Source: an uncultured Collinsella sp.
Lineage (GTDB): Bacteria; Actinomycetota; Coriobacteriia; Coriobacteriales; Coriobacteriaceae
Assembly: GCA_958403395.1 (NCBI GenBank)
Contig: CATXXF010000002.1
Coordinates: forward strand, 42,661-106,660
Direction: 5' to 3'
DNA: 64,000 bases
The stretch's first letter is position 1, and every line of letters starts with the position of its first letter. The notes under the pieces are model-generated. The model made no database searches. It was given only the letters and a program-made list of their open reading frames with translations, and was not told the DNA's origin. A program made the position numbers and the translations under genes. Below, one piece after another: positions 1 through 8,214 of this stretch.

Positions 1-43
1 GATTGGGGTCCCGTTTTTGCGTTGCACGATAGAAAGGATATAC

Positions 44-1347
44 ATGGAGAAAACTGCCGAGCAGCTGCGCCGCGAACACATTGCCCTAGAGGGCGACACC
101 CACGGTAAGAATAAATGGGCGATTCTGTTCACCGTGCTCGTCATGACCTTTATGGCGTGTCTGGATGCGAGCATCGTGACGGTGGCGCTCCCAGTGATGC
201 AAAAGGAGCTGGGGGTGGGTCTCGACCGCATTCAGCTCGTGAGCTCGGTGTATCTGCTCGCGACGTGCGTCGCCATGCTGCCGTTTGGCCGCTTGGGCGA
301 TGTGCGCGGCAAGGTGAATGTGTTCCAGCTTGGTGTAATCGTCTTTACGGGTGGCTCGTTGCTTTGCGGGCTTTCGGCTTCGCTCCAGGTGCTTATCTTG
401 GCGCGTTTCGTGCAGGGCATTGGCTGTGCCGCCGCGATGGCCAACAATATGGGCATCATCACCGAGTCGTTTCCGGCGCGTGAGCGCGGCCGTGCCATGG
501 GCATTCTGGCGACCTTTGTGGCTCTTGGCATGATGTGCGGCCCCGTGCTCGGCGGCGTGCTGGTGGCGAGCTTTCCCTGGGAGAGCTCTTCCTTATCAAT
601 CTGCCCATTGGCGTAATCTCGTTTATCGTGGGACTCTATACGCTGCCGCATGTGAAGCCGGAGGCTGGCGAACGCCCTATGCCGTTGACAGAGGCGGCGC
701 GTCGCTGCTTTGCGAGCTCGGCTTTCACGATTAACCTGGCTTGCATGCTTATCGTGTTCGTGGGTATCGGTGCCTCCGAGTTTGTGCTGCCGTTCTACTT
801 TCAGGATGCCCACGGCTTTAGCTCCGATATCTCCGGCCTGTTGTTTTTGGCGATGCCGGTCGTGAATGCCTTTGTGGGCCCGCTTTCGGGCTCGGTGTCC
901 GACCGTGTTGGTTGTGAAGCGCCCACGGCCGTTGGCCTGGGCGTGTACGTGTGCGGTCTCTTTGCGGTGAGCACGCTTGACGAGCACTCTTCCATCTTGA
1001 TGATTGTGTGCTGCGTCGCGTTTATGTCGTGCGGCACGTCGATCTTCCAGAGTCCCAATAATTCGCTGTATATGGGTTCGGCTCCGCGTGAGGCGCTTGG
1101 CTTTGCGGGCAGCTTGAGCAGCTTGGCGCGCTATGCGGGCATAGCGCTGGGTATTACGGCGGCGTCGCGCATCCTGTATGGACAGACGAGCGCGGCGATG
1201 GGCAAGACGGTCACGAGCTATGTGGCGGGTCGTCCGGACGTGTTCCTCTTTGGCTTCCGTTTGGTATTCTACGTGCTGATGGCCGTTGCCACCGTGGGCT
1301 TTGCGCTCACATTGGTACGTTTGGTGAGGACGCGCACCCGGCATTAG
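44..1347 (+). pseudogene. MFS drug-efflux-type transporter, frameshifted
   Basis: Two overlapping frames together encode one major facilitator protein of about 434 residues. The first frame (start ATG 44 after AGAAAGGA) carries the N-terminal half, with the MFS loop GRLGDVRGK and motif C-like GPVLGGVL. The reading then moves by one base near 581-586: frame 1 continues into a false tail ending at 616, while the other frame resumes with GELFLINLPIG, a conserved DHA2-type segment, and runs to 1347. The expected WxWLFLINLPIG needs one extra base, so a one-base deletion is the simplest explanation. It could be a real pseudogene or an assembly error. Substrate is unknown; the family exports drugs or toxic metabolites. 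Confidence 0.8.
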
Positions 1348-1441
1348 CGTGTTGGGAGGCTGCCTGCCACGACTCGCGCCGTCCCAAAAAGACTGGTTTG
1401 TGGTGCGATGCGGCTTGTGGGGCGGGCGGGGGTCGGTCCGT

Positions 1442-1449
1442 GGTAGACT
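1442..1449 (+). promoter_or_regulatory. extended -10 promoter for xpt
   Basis: TG-G-TAGACT, an extended -10 element, lies about 55 bases before the xpt start. No convincing -35 box is seen. The same TGn-TAnnnT pattern precedes several other genes in this window. Confidence 0.35.
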
Positions 1450-1504
1450 ATCGAACAACGTTTATTAATCGCGCGGTATCGTTGCCGCGAGAAGGGGTTG
1501 CGCC

Positions 1505-2083
1505 ATGCAGGAGCTTGAGGATCGTATTCGCCATGACGGCATCGTAAAGGCCGGTAACGTCCTTAAGGTTGATGCCTTCCTCAACCACCAGTGCGACGTT
1601 GAGCTGTTCGACCATATGGGCGCCGAGTGGGCCCGTCTGTTCGAGGGTGTCGAGATCAACAAGATCCTGACGATCGAGGCTTCGGGCATTGGCATGGCTT
1701 GCATTGCGGCCCAGCATTTTGGCGGCGTGCCGGTGGTCTTTGCCAAGAAGGCACAGTCCATCAACCTCGACGGCGAGCAGTATGCCACGACCATCTACTC
1801 CTTTACCAAGCAGAAGGAGTACCCGGTTATCGTTGGCAAGCGTTTTCTGTCCGAGGGCGACAAGGTCCTGATCATCGACGACTTCTTGGCCAACGGGTGC
1901 GCGCTCGAGGGTCTTATCAAGATCTGCGAGGCTGCGGGTGCCGAGGTGTCCGGAATTGGTATTGCGGTGGAGAAGGGCTTCCAGGGCGGCGGCGATAAGC
2001 TCCGTAAACGCGGCTTCCGCGTTGAGAGCCTGGCCCGTATCGCCGATATGGACTGCGAGAACGGCGAGATCACCTTCGCCTAA
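1505..2083 (+). CDS. xpt: xanthine phosphoribosyltransferase
   Basis: Purine salvage enzyme that joins xanthine to PRPP to give XMP in the cytoplasm. The 192-residue length is that of the Xpt family. The PRPP-binding loop [13 protein letters not shown] is at residues 121-133, and the N-terminal MQELEDRI and the segment [11 protein letters not shown] (59-69) are typical of Xpt rather than of adenine phosphoribosyltransferase. The ATG follows GAGAAGGGG. It stands alone between the broken transporter and the GGQ protein, and is followed by a strong terminator hairpin. I looked for a purine riboswitch in the 150-base leader and saw none. Confidence 0.93.
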   Translation: MQELEDRIRHDGIVKAGNVLKVDAFLNHQCDVELFDHMGAEWARLFEGVEINKILTIEASGIGMACIAAQHFGGVPVVFAKKAQSINLDGEQYATTIYSFTKQKEYPVIVGKRFLSEGDKVLIIDDFLANGCALEGLIKICEAAGAEVSGIGIAVEKGFQGGGDKLRKRGFRVESLARIADMDCENGEITFA

Positions 2084-2111
2084 GCGCGCAACACAAGCGA
2101 TTGGTATGCGA

Positions 2112-2146
2112 TGTGACAAAGGGACTGTCCCTTTGTCACATTTTTT
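2112..2146 (+). terminator. Rho-independent terminator after xpt
   Basis: Perfect 13-bp inverted repeat (2112-2124 with 2128-2140, loop CTG) followed by six T. The core GGGACTGTCCC resembles the arm ends of the dispersed long inverted repeats in this window. Confidence 0.8.
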
Positions 2147-2166
2147 GTATGAGGGGAGGTGCTGAT

Positions 2167-2547
2167 ATGGATGAGAACAAGATGGGATGGCGTGGGTATG
2201 CGCGCTATGCCGAGATGTCGGTCGAGGAGCTGGCGCGCGATTGCGAGGTACAGGTGTTTCGCGCGACGGGTCCGGGCGGGCAGGGCGTGAACACGACGGA
2301 CTCTGCGGTGCGCATGAAACATGGGCCCACGGGGATTGTCGTGACGGCGCGTGAGAGCCGCAGCCAGTTTCAGAATCGCGCGAGCTGCCTGCGTAAGCTG
2401 CGCGCTGAGCTTGAGCGTCGCGGGCGTCCACCGCGTCGACGCGTAAAGACCAAGGTGCCTCAGCGCTCTCGCCAGCGCAGGCTTAATGACAAGCACTTCA
2501 ACGCCATTAAAAAGGCCAACCGTCGCAAACCGGGCAGCGACGAATAG
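2167..2547 (+). CDS. ArfB/YaeJ-like peptide chain release factor-like protein
   Basis: A 126-residue protein with the GGQ catalytic motif of class I release factors ([20 protein letters not shown] at 37-39) and a long basic C-terminal tail rich in Arg and Lys. It lacks the codon-recognition domain of RF1/RF2. Proteins of this size and layout (ArfB, ICT1) hydrolyse peptidyl-tRNA on stalled ribosomes, the basic tail sitting in the empty mRNA channel. The start ATG 2167 follows GGGGAGGTG; an earlier in-frame ATG at 2107-2115 lies in the xpt terminator and is rejected. A rescue role is inferred; a release-factor-H-like role is the alternative. Confidence 0.8.
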   Translation: MDENKMGWRGYARYAEMSVEELARDCEVQVFRATGPGGQGVNTTDSAVRMKHGPTGIVVTARESRSQFQNRASCLRKLRAELERRGRPPRRRVKTKVPQRSRQRRLNDKHFNAIKKANRRKPGSDE

Positions 2548-2555
2548 CCTCCTCA

Positions 2556-2626
2556 TAAGTTGCGGTGAAATAGGGACTGTTTTGCGGCTTTAGATGCATA
2601 AACAGTCCCTATTTCACCGCAACTTA
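2556..2626. repeat. long inverted repeat, copy 1 of family IR-A
   Basis: Two 27-base arms (2556-2582 and 2600-2626) pair perfectly around a 17-base loop. The arm begins TTGCGGTGAAATAGGGACTG. It lies between the convergent GGQ gene and lipid kinase gene, so it could also act as a bidirectional terminator. Five related copies occur in this window. Confidence 0.9.
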
Positions 2627-2633
2627 GGTGGGG

Positions 2634-3596
2634 TTAGTGGGTGGGGTGCCAGACGTGGAGGGCGCCGGCGAGGATGTCGACCTCGATGCGCGAGGCGACG
2701 ATGGGCTCGCCGTCGGCCTGGATGGGATAGTCGGGCTCCTCAAAGGTGAGCTCGACATGGCGGCAGCGGCGCATGCGAACCGGTGGCAGCTTGGTATGGT
2801 GGCCATCTTTGGCCGAAAGGAACACGGGAAGCGCGACCGCGCGCGGAACGGGGCCGCAGGCGTAGCAGACGTCGAATATACCGTCACAGGGGTCGGCGTC
2901 GGGGCAGATGCGATAGCCCGAGCCGTAGGTAGGACCCAGCTGAATCGCCATGATGATCGCCCTCACGCGCTCGGCGGGCGCTCCGTCAAAGCTGACTGTC
3001 ATGGGGTAGTTGCGATAGCGTAGGCCAAACTGCTCAAGTCCCGAGAGGGTGTAGAGCGGAGCGCCCGTCAAGCCGGTCTTTTTGCGCAGCTCGGTGGTGC
3101 CAAGGCCGATGGCGGCATCGATGCCGACCGAAAGCGTCTGGTCGTAGTACTCAACGGTAGCCTCGCCGCTGCCGTTCGCAGGGCTCCACGAGCGAATGCG
3201 CCCGATGTCCTGACTCTGCAGCTCGCAGGTGAGCAGCGCGCCAAAATCCTTGCCGGAGAAATCTTCGATATCGAGCGTTTGGGCAAAATCGTTGCCGGAG
3301 CCTACGGGCAGGACGGCAAGCGCCGGTCGAACTGCCTTTTCTTGCGCCATCAAGCCATTGACGACCTCGTGGATCACGCCATCGCCGCCGAGTGCGATAA
3401 CGGTGCGATAGCCCGTTGCCTGGGCGGCCAGTTCCTTGGCGTGTCCCATGCGCTCGGTTAGCACAAGGTCAAACTGGGATGCGCGCGCGGTCATATCCAA
3501 AAAGCGTTGCAGGCGCTCGGCAACTTCGTGCGCGGCGCCCGACTGGGCGGCTGGGTTGGCGATGATGAGCGTGCGACCAAAATCAGTTGCGTGCAT
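2634..3596 (-). CDS. diacylglycerol kinase-family lipid kinase
   Basis: A 320-residue member of the DgkB/YegS/sphingosine kinase family, which phosphorylates membrane lipids such as diacylglycerol with ATP. The start reads TLIIANPAAQSG, followed by the nucleotide-binding GGDG at 69-72 (ALGGDGVIHEVVNGL) and PVGSGNDFA at 97-105, all hallmarks of the catalytic domain. The C-terminal half (GYRICPDADPCDGIFDV, then QADGEP) is the usual beta-sandwich. I chose the ATG at 3596 because GGGAG lies seven bases upstream; a frame open to 3668 lacks a good site. The lipid substrate cannot be told from sequence. Confidence 0.88.
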   Translation of the reverse strand: MHATDFGRTLIIANPAAQSGAAHEVAERLQRFLDMTARASQFDLVLTERMGHAKELAAQATGYRTVIALGGDGVIHEVVNGLMAQEKAVRPALAVLPVGSGNDFAQTLDIEDFSGKDFGALLTCELQSQDIGRIRSWSPANGSGEATVEYYDQTLSVGIDAAIGLGTTELRKKTGLTGAPLYTLSGLEQFGLRYRNYPMTVSFDGAPAERVRAIIMAIQLGPTYGSGYRICPDADPCDGIFDVCYACGPVPRAVALPVFLSAKDGHHTKLPPVRMRRCRHVELTFEEPDYPIQADGEPIVASRIEVDILAGALHVWHPTH

Positions 3597-3682
3597 GGGG
3601 CGACTCCCGGCGTGTGACATGACAGTGCGGTCGCGCTCAGGTCGAATTGCCCCCGGTTGTGGCTGCACGGCGATTTTTACAT

Positions 3683-5104
3683 CTACTCTATCAGGTCGTT
3701 GTGGCGCTCGATAGCATCCGCTACCGTACCGCCCTCATCCACAATAAGCGAACGGCGCTTGGGTGAGATGATGCGCTGGGCGGGGTACACGCCGCGGTGC
3801 CCGCCGGTTAGGTAGCTGATAAAGGCCACGATGACAAAGAACCCGGCGGCCGTGCCGTGGAACAGGTCGATGGCCATCATGCAGGTGGTGATGGGTACGT
3901 TGAGGCCGGCGCAGAACACGCCGAGCATGCCGAGAGCCGCCAGAAAACTGGGGTCGAGCCCGGTAAGGCAACCGATCCAGCCACCGAGTGCCGCACCGAT
4001 GCCAAACAGGGGCGTGACCTCGCCGCCTTGGAAGCCCGCACCCAGGGTAAGCGCTGTGACGACCAACTTGATGGCTGCGTCTGCCAGGGTGGTGTTGCCG
4101 GCAAATCCGGCGCCGGAAAGCCACGTGGAAAGGCCGGCGTAGTCCCAGGCGTCGAGAAGGGCATAGGCGGCCAAAACCACGAGTGCGCCTATGAGTGCGC
4201 GAACGAGGTAATTGGTGATAAAGCGACCGTACAGGCTCTTGACGGTTCGAACTGACCAGGCAAAGAGGCGTGCCGTCAGACCGAAGATAATGGCGCTGAT
4301 AACAACGATGACAACCGTCCGTGGTGTCATGTTGGGAACGCTGGCGATAACATTCGCCTCGTACTCGGTACCCAGGGCGAGTGATGTAAAGTAGCCGGTA
4401 AACGAGGCGACCAGGCAGTAGATGCCCGCGGTGTAGTCGATCTTGCCGATAAAGCACATCTCCATGCCAAAGAAAGCCCCGGCAAGGGGCGAGCCGAATA
4501 CGGCGCCAAAGGCCGACGAGATGCCGGCGAGCATGAGGTCGTGGTGGTCATGCTTTTTGAGGTGGGCGAGGCTCGAGATGTTGCTGGCGATGGTGCCGCC
4601 AATCTGAACCGCGGCTCCCTCGCGACCGGCCGATCCACCCGTTAGGTGCGTGAGCGTGGAGCAGACGAAGGTGAGGACGGCCATGCGCATATGGATGAGG
4701 CGTGTGCCCAGAGCGGAGTCAATGACCAGGTTGTTACCGCGTTTGGCGGCAAGACCGTGGTTTTTGTACACCCATGCGGTGGCAACGCCCACAACGGGAA
4801 GCAGTGCGTAAATCCACGCATGGTGCTCGCGATAGTCGGTGGCGATATTCAGCGAGGCCAAAAACGCCCAAGCGGCAACGCCCATGGCGAGCGAGACAAT
4901 GACGACGAGCGCGAGCAACTTGGCGCTCGCGAGTAGGTTGCGGGCGTTGCGGCGCGTGTCGGCAGCCAAGAGATGCTCGGAGCGGGTAAGTTGATGCCTG
5001 CCTGCCGTGATGACGTCGTTCAGGGAGAAAAAGCCGCCATCGTCGAGCGGCTGGGAATGATCCTGCGTTTCGTTTGCGCTTTCGGTTTTGTCGTTATGAG
5101 CCAT
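3683..5104 (-). CDS. ClC-family chloride channel or H+/Cl- antiporter
   Basis: A 473-residue integral membrane protein of the ClC family. It carries the GREGA motif (E162, the gating glutamate position), an ESPLAG-like GSPLAGAFFGMEM segment, and GAGFQGGEVTPLFGIGAALGG, which is the GxFxP-type selectivity region. About ten hydrophobic segments span the protein. The start ATG 5104 is preceded by AGAGGA; the longer frame to 5131 has no site. The intact gating glutamate fits an antiporter, as in bacterial EriC or voltage-gated channel homologues. No CBS domains are seen. It may help in acid stress or halide handling. Confidence 0.9.
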   Translation of the reverse strand: MAHNDKTESANETQDHSQPLDDGGFFSLNDVITAGRHQLTRSEHLLAADTRRNARNLLASAKLLALVVIVSLAMGVAAWAFLASLNIATDYREHHAWIYALLPVVGVATAWVYKNHGLAAKRGNNLVIDSALGTRLIHMRMAVLTFVCSTLTHLTGGSAGREGAAVQIGGTIASNISSLAHLKKHDHHDLMLAGISSAFGAVFGSPLAGAFFGMEMCFIGKIDYTAGIYCLVASFTGYFTSLALGTEYEANVIASVPNMTPRTVVIVVISAIIFGLTARLFAWSVRTVKSLYGRFITNYLVRALIGALVVLAAYALLDAWDYAGLSTWLSGAGFAGNTTLADAAIKLVVTALTLGAGFQGGEVTPLFGIGAALGGWIGCLTGLDPSFLAALGMLGVFCAGLNVPITTCMMAIDLFHGTAAGFFVIVAFISYLTGGHRGVYPAQRIISPKRRSLIVDEGGTVADAIERHNDLIE

Positions 5105-5314
5105 ACGTTCCTCTTTTAGGTTGCAACGCAAGCATTATAAAACGCGGTAAACGCGACGAGCCGGTGGGTTGGTTTCCATTCTGTTTCGCGGCCTACAACC
5201 GACAGGTGTATTTGCGGGTACAGGCCGAGTCGCGGTCGTGCGTCGGGGGATTATACTGAGACAAGCATAAAGAATCGGCGCCCCTGTTGTGCGCCGTGAC
5301 ATTAAGAGGTGCAT

Positions 5315-6577
5315 ATGGCAGAGAAACTCATTCCGCTGGATGACGCACAGTCGATTGTCCTGTCGCACGTTGCTCCGACCGATTTCGTTGAGATTCCCGT
5401 GTGGCAGGCCGCCGGTCTTCCCTTGGCCGAGGACGCGGTGGCCGATATCGACATCTCGCCGTTTGCCAACAGCGCTATGGACGGATATGCCGTGCGCTCG
5501 GCGGACTTGGCGCAGGCATCTGGCGAGGCGCCGGTGACGCTCGACGTTATCGGACACGAGGCCGCGGGCCATGTGTTTGAGGGCGCTATCGGCGCGGGCG
5601 AGGCGGTCCGCATTATGACAGGCGCGCCGGTGCCCGAAGGTGCCGACGCCGTGGTGAAATACGAGATCGTCGATGTGCTCGACGGCGATGGCAACGAGGG
5701 CTCGCACGTTCGCTTCTCGGCGCCGGCCAAGGGAGGGGAGAACGTTCGCTCGGCTGCTGAGGAAGCCCATGCCGGCGACGTCGTGATGCGCGCTGGCGAG
5801 GTTGTGGCTCCGGCCGGCGCGGGTCTGCTGGCGAGCGCCGGATACGCGAGCGTGAAGATGCACGCTGCCCCGCGTGTGGGCATCATCTCGCTGGGCACGG
5901 AACTGGTCGCACCGAGTAAGGTGCCGGCGCGTGGTCAGATTCGCGATTCCAACTCCTCGGCGCTGATGGCCGAGGCACTCGATGCCGGCGCCGAGCCCGT
6001 GTTCTACGGCATCGCGCCCGATGATGAGCAGGCGATTGCCGAGCTGGTACATCGCGCCACGCGAGAGTGCGATTTTGTCATTACGAGCGGTGGCGCCTCG
6101 GCGGGCGATTACGATTTCGTGACGGCGCTCGTCCGGCGCGAGGGCGAGGTACTGTTTGACCGCATCTCGATGCGCCCCGGCAAGGCCATCACGTTTGGCT
6201 TGCTCGGGGGTAAGCCCTACCTGGGGCTTTCGGGCAACCCGGCCGCGGCGTATGTGGGCTTTGAGATGCTCGCCCGCCCGGCGATCCGCAAGATGCGCGG
6301 CTTTGCCGAGGGTGCGCGTCCCGTGCAACGGGCGACGCTCACACACGGCGTGAAAAAGCGACAGCATCGCCGCTTCTTCGATCGCGCCACGGTTTTGCGC
6401 GACCCCGAGACCGGTGAGTTGTTGGTGACCGAGGCCAAGACGCAGAATTCGGCGCTGCTCGGCACGATGCAGCGGTCCAACTGCCTACTGCGTATTGACG
6501 AAGGACCGTGCGAGCTCAAGGCGGGCGACGTCGTGGATGTCGTGCGTGTCGACCTGTCCGAGGGCACGGTACTATAG
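5315..6577 (+). CDS. moeA: molybdopterin molybdenumtransferase MoeA
   Basis: Inserts molybdenum into adenylated molybdopterin, the last common step of Moco synthesis. At 420 residues it has the normal MoeA length. NSAMDGYAV at 52-60 is the conserved domain II motif; the MoCF-binding core reads SLGTEL, SGGASAGDYDF, MRPGKAITFG and GLSGNPAAA. The start ATG 5315 follows AAGAGGTGC. It ends ten bases before a mogA-type gene and precedes modABC, so this is a cofactor and molybdate supply cluster. That supply is used by the formate dehydrogenase and molybdenum hydroxylase encoded further on. Confidence 0.95.
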   Translation: MAEKLIPLDDAQSIVLSHVAPTDFVEIPVWQAAGLPLAEDAVADIDISPFANSAMDGYAVRSADLAQASGEAPVTLDVIGHEAAGHVFEGAIGAGEAVRIMTGAPVPEGADAVVKYEIVDVLDGDGNEGSHVRFSAPAKGGENVRSAAEEAHAGDVVMRAGEVVAPAGAGLLASAGYASVKMHAAPRVGIISLGTELVAPSKVPARGQIRDSNSSALMAEALDAGAEPVFYGIAPDDEQAIAELVHRATRECDFVITSGGASAGDYDFVTALVRREGEVLFDRISMRPGKAITFGLLGGKPYLGLSGNPAAAYVGFEMLARPAIRKMRGFAEGARPVQRATLTHGVKKRQHRRFFDRATVLRDPETGELLVTEAKTQNSALLGTMQRSNCLLRIDEGPCELKAGDVVDVVRVDLSEGTVL

Positions 6578-6587
6578 GAGGAATGCT

Positions 6588-7067
6588 ATGGAGTTGAAGA
6601 TATCGATCGTGACGTGCTCGGATACGCGCGACCTTGCCCAGGACGAGGCCGGAGCCGCACTCGAGGAGCTTATCGAGGCGCAGGGGTGGACGGTCGCCTC
6701 GCATATGGTCGTACGCGACGACGTCAGCGAGATCGGTGATGCCATTGCGGAAGCCGCCGATGAGTGCCACGCCAATGTCGTGCTCACCTGCGGCGGCACG
6801 GGTCTTTCGATGCGCGATGTGACGCCCGAGGCGACGCGTGCCGTCTGCGACCGCGATGTGCCGGGTATTGCAGAGACAATCCGCGCGTACTCCATGACCA
6901 GGACGCGCCGCGCTATGCTCTCGCGCGCCGTGTGCATGCAGCGTGGGCATACGCTTGTCATCAACTTTCCGGGATCCACGAAAGCGGCCCGCGAAAGCTG
7001 GGAGGCCGTGAGCGATCAGCTGGAGCATGCGGCCCAAATGACGGCGGGCGGCGGACATACCAAATAA
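6588..7067 (+). CDS. molybdopterin adenylyltransferase, MogA/MoaB type
   Basis: Activates molybdopterin by adenylation so that MoeA can insert molybdate. The 159-residue length is that of MoaB/MogA. The signature TCGGTGLSMRDVTPEA is at 67-82 and NFPGSTKAA is near 131. The start ATG 6588 follows TAGGAGGAATGCT, ten bases after moeA, so the two are co-transcribed. MogA and MoaB cannot be separated safely by eye; in many organisms with one copy, MoaB does this reaction. Confidence 0.92.
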   Translation: MELKISIVTCSDTRDLAQDEAGAALEELIEAQGWTVASHMVVRDDVSEIGDAIAEAADECHANVVLTCGGTGLSMRDVTPEATRAVCDRDVPGIAETIRAYSMTRTRRAMLSRAVCMQRGHTLVINFPGSTKAARESWEAVSDQLEHAAQMTAGGGHTK

Positions 7068-7165
7068 GCGGTTTACCTGCGGCGGGGCGACCTGAACGGC
7101 TGCTCCGCCTTTGTTTTCCGCCGAAGCGACGCCGAGGTGCACGGCAACTCGAAACTATATTCTCT

Positions 7166-7210
7166 AGCGAGAATAATTTCTCATTATCATTATTCGCTCG
7201 GAAGTATAAT
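7166..7210 (+). promoter_or_regulatory. mod operon promoter with palindromic operator
   Basis: TATAAT at 7205-7210 lies 60 bases before modA. An AT-rich palindrome overlaps the -35 region: AGCGAgAATAAT (7166-7177) against ATTATTCGCT (7189-7198). Its place suggests a repressor site, perhaps for molybdate control. It is not the E. coli ModE consensus, and it partly resembles a Fur box. Confidence 0.5.
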
Positions 7211-7270
7211 CTAGTAACAGAATAAAGCCTGCGGCGGGGTGCCCGGGCATAGCGTTCGAAAGGGTTGAAT

Positions 7271-8146
7271 ATGTTCGATATGGTTTCACGCCGCGGTTTT
7301 GTCTCGCTTTCTGCTGCCGCTGCCGCCGGCCTTGGCCTTGCCGGCTGCTCGGGCAACAAGACGTCCGAGCCCGCTGGTTCCGATGCCGGCTCCGTCAAGT
7401 CTTCCTCTAAGAAGAAGGCTGTCGAGCTGCAGGTCTTTGCCGCTAACTCGCTCGAGAAAGCTCTGCCCGAGGTTCAGGAGCTTTACACCGAGCAGACCGG
7501 CACCACGTTTGCCGACACGCAGTTTAAGGCGTCTGGCGACCTTGTCGAGCAGATGCGCGCCGGTGCCGCCGTCGACGTGCTCATCACCGCTTCCAAGGGC
7601 ACCATGGATGACGCTGAGACCGCCGAGCTCGTCGACGCCGACACGCGTGAGGACATGTTCGTCAACGACCTCGTGATCATTCGCGCCGAGGGCTCCGACA
7701 CCAAGGTCGAGGCCATTGCCGACGTTGCGAACCTAGAAGGCAAGATTGCCATTGGCGACGCCAAGACCGTTCCCGCCGGCAAGTACGCTAACCAGGCCCT
7801 GGCCTCCGTGGGCCTCTACACCGGCATCGAGGGCGACGACGGCGAGTATGCCCCCGAGATCGCCGACAAGGTCGCACTGGCCGATAAGGTCGGCACCGCT
7901 GCCGCCTACGTCTCTACAGGCGACTGCGTGGCCGGTTTTGTCTACAGCTCCGATATCTTCCGCTACGACGGCATCGAGGAGGCCTTCGTGTGCCCCGAGG
8001 ATTCGCACAAGCCCATCGTGTACCCGGGTGCCGTTGCCGAGAGCTCCGAGCATGCCGACGAAGCCAAGGCGTTCATCGACTTTTGCCTGTCCAACAAGAA
8101 GGCTCAGAAGATTTGGGCTAAGTACGGCTTTGAGCTTTCCGCGTAG
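7271..8146 (+). CDS. modA: molybdate ABC transporter substrate-binding protein
   Basis: Captures molybdate outside the membrane and delivers it to ModB. The 291-residue precursor has a twin-arginine-like SRRGFVSLS followed by an Ala-rich segment and lipobox LAGC, so it should be a lipoprotein, probably Tat exported. The mature part opens with VFAANSLEKALPEV, the ModA equivalent of AASSL, and contains FKASGDLVEQM, GAAVDVLITAS and IAIGDAKTVPAGKYA, the usual oxyanion-binding elements. ATG 7271 follows AAAGGG; an upstream in-frame TTG (7265) is less likely. The downstream modB and modC confirm the function. Confidence 0.93.
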   Translation: MFDMVSRRGFVSLSAAAAAGLGLAGCSGNKTSEPAGSDAGSVKSSSKKKAVELQVFAANSLEKALPEVQELYTEQTGTTFADTQFKASGDLVEQMRAGAAVDVLITASKGTMDDAETAELVDADTREDMFVNDLVIIRAEGSDTKVEAIADVANLEGKIAIGDAKTVPAGKYANQALASVGLYTGIEGDDGEYAPEIADKVALADKVGTAAAYVSTGDCVAGFVYSSDIFRYDGIEEAFVCPEDSHKPIVYPGAVAESSEHADEAKAFIDFCLSNKKAQKIWAKYGFELSA

Positions 8147-8214
8147 TGCGGCTTGGCGCGATAATTCCATCGTTTTGTGTTTCACTCCGTCCTTGTATTC
8201 GCTTGGAGCTTTTC

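Noticed and set aside
1348..1504. Purine riboswitch before xpt
   Set aside because: The conserved loop sequences and three-way junction were not found.
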